A DNA stretch of 64,000 nucleotides from Lasioglossum baleicum (taxonomy: Eukaryota > Arthropoda > Insecta > Hymenoptera > Halictidae). Made by a program: the position numbers and the translations under genes. The DNA lies in NCBI RefSeq assembly GCF_051020765.1, contig NC_134935.1, positions 5,705,579 to 5,769,578 on the forward strand. The letters run 5' to 3'. Of this stretch, positions 58,601-64,000 are shown piece after piece (position 1 is the first letter of the stretch; the number at the start of each line of letters is the position of its first letter). The notes below the pieces were generated by a model. It saw nothing but the letters and a program-made list of their open reading frames with translations. It did no database searches and had not been told where the DNA came from.

Positions 58601-58946
58601 AAAACGAACAAATTCATTTTTATATATTAATATCTTCTTTGTATGTATACGACGAGTTTTATCATTGCATTTGTCTTTATTCTTTATCATGATTGAAAAT
58701 ATTTTCCACATTGAAAATATGAATAATGATAATAATGGATACTTGATCTGTGTGATCGAGTAAGTTTCGCCAGGAGTGGTAGTAAATACAACAAGTCTCT
58801 AGCTCATCAGGAAGTTAGTTTAAAATCAATTGCAAAATTTGCCACCGAACAAACAAACAAACAAACAAACAAGAAAGCGAGCTAGTAAAAACGTGGTAAA
58901 ATGTGGATAAACCAGAATTTCGATTTTTCCGTTATTAAAAAAGATA
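55657..58946. other. Non-coding stretch, no gene recognised
   Basis: Mostly AT-rich. CAGTGAGCGATAAATTAATT at 56200 resembles a Tc1-type terminus without a partner. Short ORFs (for example 58041-58334) have no recognisable domain. Confidence 0.5.
58849..58872. repeat. (AAAC)n microsatellite
   Basis: Six perfect AAAC units. Confidence 0.9.
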
Positions 58947-59320
58947 TTGCAATCCAGAGTTGGGCAATAATCAACTAATATTTAAAAATGACTAATAGCC
59001 TTTCTGAATATTAGTCATAGCAAAATAGTCATTAGTCAAAACTTTTTGATTAGTTAGTGATAACTAAATGGCAAATAATTAGTCACAGCTCTAAGTAATC
59101 GTTATCTATTGCTTATTAGTAAATTAGTAGTCGATGATCGGTTATCAATCTTTAGTTATCAGTCACTATCGTGTGATTAACATACATTAATATTATTAAT
59201 TAGTTATTACTAACTAACCAAAAAGTTTTGACTAATGACTATTTTGCTATGACTAACATTCAAAAAGTCTATTAGTCATTTTTAAAAATTAGTTGATTAT
59301 TGCCCAACTCTGTTGCAATC
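58947..59320. mobile_element. Foldback hAT MITE, intact, with 8 bp TSD
   Basis: The element is 58955-59312 (358 bp). It starts CAGAGTTGGGCAATAATCAA and ends TTGATTATTGCCCAACTCTG, perfect inverted repeats over 20 bases. Pairing continues through most of the element, for example GACTAATAG and CAAAACTTTTTG with their mirrors. The target duplication TTGCAATC is exact (58947-58954 and 59313-59320). It is the uninterrupted reference for the nested copy at 19546-20567. Confidence 0.93.
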
Positions 59321-60232
59321 GTTAAAATTCTTAAGACACCTCATCTTTTATAGTTGTACAGTTGTAAGTAGAATGTATTGATTGCAACGGAGAATATTTT
59401 GTAAGAGATTGGTGTCTTGATAAAAGAGAGCGAGAGAGAGAGAGAGAGGGAAGATGATGTAAAGGGAGGGGGAGAGATGACAGGCGTCGAAGGAACAAGC
59501 GTCCAGGGAGTAGTCCGCGTTGAATCTTTTATTTAGCAACTTAAGCCGTCGCCCCTCGGATGTTCTCGCGGAAAATCCTGGCCGTAGACGAGGTGAAGAG
59601 ACATCGTCGGTCCCGTTCGTTGCCGCGTCAAAGGAAGGAGCAATATCGCTGAAGGGAATTTCAAATCGGAGCTAATAGAAAGGAACGGACGGACGGGTGG
59701 ACGAAATAAGAGGCGTTCCACAGGGATGCCACCATCGTGATTGAGGGTGGTAGTGACGAGGTAGTGTTGGTGGTGGTCTCTGTCGGTCCCCTTTCATCTC
59801 CATGGACGCGCGGCGACCCTCAGTGATCCTCAACCTTGGCGCAATAGTATGGAAATCCGGAGAGAGGATGATGCCTGGCCTTCGACTCGAACAGGATCAC
59901 GCCTACCGAGTGAATACAGTCCGGCTAGGCCTCGGATGGTTAAGTAACGAGAACGTACTATTCTTAAACTCGCGATAAAGGGCGTAATTGCCGGTACAGG
60001 ACGCGATTACATGAATCCGCGGCTTATCGATCGGACGCGATCGCTCGCCGATGTATCGCGGAAAAATCATGATTGCTACCGTTCGCTATCGACTGCTACC
60101 ATTAAAATTGATTATCGACTGTTTCAATTATTGGCGAAACGCTAAATTGCAGCCGCGCAACGCCTGGCCATCGCAGCATCCGGCCGCGCGCGATCGAGCC
60201 GACGTTCTTCGAGTTGCAGTGCATCTTACCAC
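59321..60232. other. Non-coding stretch, no gene recognised
   Basis: Contains a GA-rich microsatellite (59425-59448) and GC-rich DNA to 60230 with short unrecognised frames. Confidence 0.5.
59425..59448. repeat. (GA)n microsatellite, interrupted
   Basis: GA run with one CG interruption. Confidence 0.85.
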
Positions 60233-60234
60233 TA

Positions 60235-60411
60235 GACTGCGGATTTTTATGCGTTTACGAAGAAATTGGCTGGTTGAAATATAAATAAATAAAATCGTAA
60301 ACGATTAGAAACATCTAAGAGTGTAAAAACAATCTATTAAGGGATGAAATGAATTTTTAGTTAACTCCTGCTGCCCACAATCGTTGCAACACATTTTTAT
60401 CATGCATAATT
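60235..60411. mobile_element. MITE family GACTGCGG, B to A copy
   Basis: After TA (60233-60234) it starts GACTGCGGATTTTTATGCGT with the end B continuation ACGAAGAAATTGGCTGGTTG. The right side, CTCCTGCTGCCCACAATCGT, is end A. The final GATCCGCAGTC is lost after ATGCATAATTATGC. Confidence 0.75.
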
Positions 60412-63400
60412 ATGCATTTTTTCTTCTTCTGCTGTATTTTTTCAGTGAAATTTTCACCGGGAAAAAGCCGGAAAGAATTGCTCTCTACAGCTAACAAATT
60501 CGTTACCTAAAAGCTGGTCGGAACGGTAGGTTGCGCGGTTTCTAGGACCACCCGTGGCTCTAAAAAAGAGCAACTCAGCATTTCGGGAACCCGCATGGAA
60601 ATCATGGAGCGGCCGGTTGCCACAGCCGCGACATTAATCGACCGGTGTGCGCCATATGCGCGTACAGCGGCCGCAGGTAACCGCAGCTGATTGCTTCCTC
60701 GGTTTATCCCGTCGCAAAACGCGCGGCGAAACTGCTAGTTCCCGCCATTTTTTCGCGTCCTTTTCCGGCGGTAGCGTGCTCGTCCAACACCAGAGAAATT
60801 GGAGCTTGGATCTTCCGAATGGTTCGCGTCGCGTTTCATGCACCGGAACGACGGAACGCGTGTACGGCGACCAGCTAAAAAACTAACAACCGCCTCGTCG
60901 GAAAAAGGAAGACAACAAAAAGAGAGAGAGAGAGAGAACGGAGGGTTGAAAGCCAGCAGGTTTTATCGATCGATAGGTCGTTATGCTTATCGTGCATCGA
61001 CGCCCGTTTTTGCCGGGTCTCGCGAAGTGTGAGCGCAGATATATCCGGCCGGGAATGCCAACAAATTCGAGACTGGTTTGTTTCTAGCTTCCTTCGGTCC
61101 TGCACACAGACCAACATATATCTAGCAGCGACAGGTGAATGGGATCGATCCATCGTGCGAGTTGCTGGCTTCGACTCTGCGGCTGCCCGACTGAACGGTA
61201 TGCGTTTCGATCATGTGTCGCGATAAGTTTCAGCCAAGGAGAGATTTGACCGGTGTGCTTGGGAAATGGGAAATCGCCGCTATTAATCTGCGGTACAGGT
61301 GGCAACAAATAGGAGACCGTTTTATGGCGTGCTTTACTGCGTATTTTATAGCCGGGTCAGTCGGTATATAGTCGATCGGATCCAAAATTCATACATCTTG
61401 AATGACTCGCAGGGAGGTAACACAATGTGAACACTAGAACTACCCCACCTTAAGGGGGTAGACTCGTTTCCAGGATTGCAAGGGTGCTAGGATTGCAAAG
61501 ATGGGGCTTTTCAGTAGTCGACGGCGCTAGATAAAAGATCAATCTAGGCCGCGATCGCCCTCAAATGTCCTGTTTTTACGTTTACGAGGCGTAATTTGCA
61601 TTATTCGGCAGCATGTAGCTGTCGCAACTTTGTGAAAATAGCTACTATTGAAATTTATGTAAATATTAATTTATGAAAATAGCTATTTAGCTAAAATAAA
61701 GAATTGTATACCACTAACCTTAATAGTAAAATTAAAATATTATATGTTTTTTTTATGTTTGTTCATTTATTTGTCATTGGGCGCAACGAAACTTTTTGCC
61801 CTGGTCTCCCCTTGTTCCTTTATAATAATAACAGGATTGGATTTATTCAGTGTTAGCGTTAATTAGCCGCCGGCTTCTGCGGCCAACGGAACAACGGAAC
61901 TCGATTCCATAGGTAGCTGCAACCGTTTCTTGCTGCCATAATTAAATTCTGTAGTTTCACAAATCTACACGCAGTAGAAGTTCACCTCACCGGAGCCAAA
62001 CGCCGTCTATGTGTACGTAGGTGTGTGAAAGGGCTCAGGAGAACAATATCAATCAGACGTTTGTTTTTGCAGGCGACAGAGTAACGCCGGTTCTAAGAGG
62101 GGAAGAGATAACAGTGGCTCCTTTAATTAGTTGCTCCCGGTTGATACGCGCGGCTCGCAAAAAACGGCCACCGCAAAACCGACCTTTATAGTGGCCCAAG
62201 AAGAGATGGATGAAGACAAGCAATTGCACGTGGAGAGCGTTCTTTTTACTTGCGAGGGCCGCTTCCGGTAGAAAGTGCGCCTCGTAAATTTGTCCCGATG
62301 CGATGCGGGCAAATCGAAAAATCTCGATGAACCGTGAAGGAAATAGCAGTCGTACGTTTGTCCGAAGGTTCGACGTTATCCTCCTTACATTATTACTTAT
62401 TTTTCCAGTACCTGCTCTTTTTCCTTCCGCCATGACCGCTCGAACAATATTATGTTTCATGCTGTTGTTATTATTATTATTTATTCATTGGTTTAAAGGT
62501 TTACGAGAAGAATGAGACTGCCTGTGTCTGAAATTCGAAGAGTCAGGATTATTCAAGATACCTGTACGCGTTCCCGTATATTTCTCCACGGAACGGGGAT
62601 GGTACTGTTCCATCCTTAAGGATGTTTGCTTCGAATAAATTTCAACTGTAGCCGGAATCGTCGAGCGGCGACGGTTGTTTCGCTATTTTCGCGTCCTACT
62701 TCCCGCGCCGAAGTATCCATTCCCAAATCGGAAAGCAATCACGGTCCGCTACCGAAAATCGAAAATCAATCCTTCGAATTATTTACGAGAGCGTTGCGTT
62801 CACATCCGCCGGGAGCGGGTTTCTTAATGGCAGCTGGAAGACTTCCGAAGCTGGGAAGTTCTAATAAAACGGATAGGATCAATTCGAAAATGAGAAATCG
62901 ATCAATTCGATCGAGATCTTTTGTGCAAAAGTGTTAAGGGTAGGAATGTTTAGGTATCGAAACCACTTGCGAGTATTTCACTGTTTTTGTATATATTTTG
63001 TCTATACGTTTCCATGGTTTGTGTTCAGTGGCTCGCATCGAAACAGAGATATTGACCGGTTGGAAAGTACTTGTCGACTTCGATACGGAATTGCGACGGT
63101 TCGGACCATTTTCCGGCGGACGTAACAATTCCCTCTGCTCGTTCCATTCCGGTGATCCGGGGTTGTTAACGTTCCGCCGGAAAAGCTGGAATTTTAGAAA
63201 ACAACCGGGCCACGGGATAAAAGATCCGAGAGAAAGGAAGGACCTGTGAACGGTCTGGCGAGGTCGTTTAAACTTGACCGGCGTCCGTGAGAAGCGTCCA
63301 GATAGGAAACGTCCGAATCCTCGTACACTAAGAACACGGGGATTCATTTACGACGTTAATGCATCCTTGGCAGGAAAAGTGGCGCCGACTAATTCCGAGT

Positions 63401-63542
63401 CTGTCAGTTCGCAAACTCGAAGAAAACTATCCGAATTTGAACGAAACTATCTCAGGTAAAATTGGTTTATTCATTGTGCAATTGATACCAGATCTACCGA
63501 GCAGTAAATGTAACTGACACGTAGCTGTATAATAATAATAAG
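60412..63542. other. Non-coding stretch, no gene recognised
   Basis: GC-rich patches at 60480-61320, 62050-62520 and 62630-63460. A 70-codon frame at 62303-62515 (plus) encodes two hydrophobic stretches (ILLTLLLIFPVPALF and ILCFMLLLLLLFIHWF) but matches nothing known. A GA run lies at 60921-60938. The text AGGATTGCAA is repeated twice near 61473-61500. Confidence 0.5.
60921..60938. repeat. (AG)n microsatellite
   Basis: Perfect AG run of about eight to nine units. Confidence 0.85.
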
Positions 63543-63544
63543 TA

Positions 63545-63738
63545 GACTGCGGATTTTATGCATTTATGACAAAAATAGACATGTGCAGTTTAAAGCAGTG
63601 GACGTATTACGAAGATCTAAAGACATTAGTTTATTCATTTCAGCTCAATAAGACAATTAAAAGAAGCAAGAAATTTCTGTTTGGCCCCTATGTCTTGCAA
63701 TCAATGCAAACATTTTTTATTTTGCATAAAGATCCGCA
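63545..63738. mobile_element. MITE family GACTGCGG, B to A copy
   Basis: After TA (63543-63544) it starts GACTGCGGATTTTATGCATT, end B. The right side, TCTTGCAATCAATGCAAACA then TTTTGCATAAAGATCCGCA, is end A; the last GTC is replaced by ATA. Confidence 0.8.
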
Positions 63739-64000
63739 ATAAGATCGGACTTATTTAGATTTCGTCAAATTGTTATTGTAGTGCTTGAATAAAGAAGTTC
63801 AGTAAACAAATTCTCACGAGAACGTCTTCGTAATCGCAAGATATAAATGGTTATTGCGGATCTCTGTGGAAATTCCAGCTTTCGTGGAATATTTTATAAA
63901 AATCAGGATGATGAACAATCTCAATTTATCAACTAGAGAATTTCTTATGGTAATTTTTAAAGATTTTATGCGTTTATAACAAGAACGAGTATGTTGTATT
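63739..64000. other. AT-rich tail, possible start of another MITE copy
   Basis: AAAGATTTTATGCGTTTATA near 63959-63979 resembles end B without its GACTGCGG. The window ends before it can be judged. Confidence 0.35.

Noticed and set aside
62303..62515. 70-codon ORF with two hydrophobic segments
   Set aside because: The hydrophobic runs come from TTATTATTATT-like low-complexity DNA; there is no supporting family, splice or context evidence.

Overview
This window looks like non-coding DNA from an insect nuclear genome, most likely a hymenopteran such as an ant. That is an inference from its make-up: CpG-containing GC-richer islands alternate with AT-rich stretches, no long coding exon is present, and the DNA carries many short DNA transposons of the hAT, Tc1/mariner, pogo and Transib types. 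No ORF resembles a known cellular protein. The only recognisable protein remnants belong to transposons: a hAT transposase at 21.0-21.6 kb, a pogo/Tigger-type C-terminal PHD finger at 32.1-32.4 kb, and a Tc1 transposase tail at 51.3 kb.

Layout. 1-11 kb: a 723 bp hAT MITE made of ATTAC-rich repeats with an exact 8 bp target duplication, a MITE with a local tandem duplication, and a complex inverted-repeat block at 10.2-11.0 kb. 15-25 kb: several copies of a TA-flanked MITE family, a small unrecognised ORF at 17.26 kb, a foldback hAT MITE with a long-TIR element nested inside it, and a degenerate hAT transposon. 25-33 kb: two almost identical young ends of a pogo-like element, one belonging to a 1.26 kb derivative with TA duplications, and two Transib-like elements joined through a shared CGGCG target. 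39-43 kb: two direct-repeat pairs and a 532 bp TA-flanked element. 50-54 kb: two mariner-type MITEs, three pieces of the MITE family and a Tc1 fragment, next to a likely first (5' UTR) exon on the minus strand. 55-64 kb: a recent 0.2 kb tandem duplication, an intact foldback hAT MITE and more MITE copies.

The best evidence for a host gene is at 52.3-52.9 kb. The minus strand there has no ATG for 627 nt, is GC-rich with a CAG/GCC-repeat tract, and ends in an exact CAG|GTGAGT splice donor at 52299. If this is the leader exon of a gene on the minus strand, some or all of positions 1-52298 may be its first intron. I see no previously undescribed gene system. The interest lies in transposon architecture (nested, joined and foldback elements) and in the candidate leader exon. 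Stretches with nothing recognisable are listed as such.
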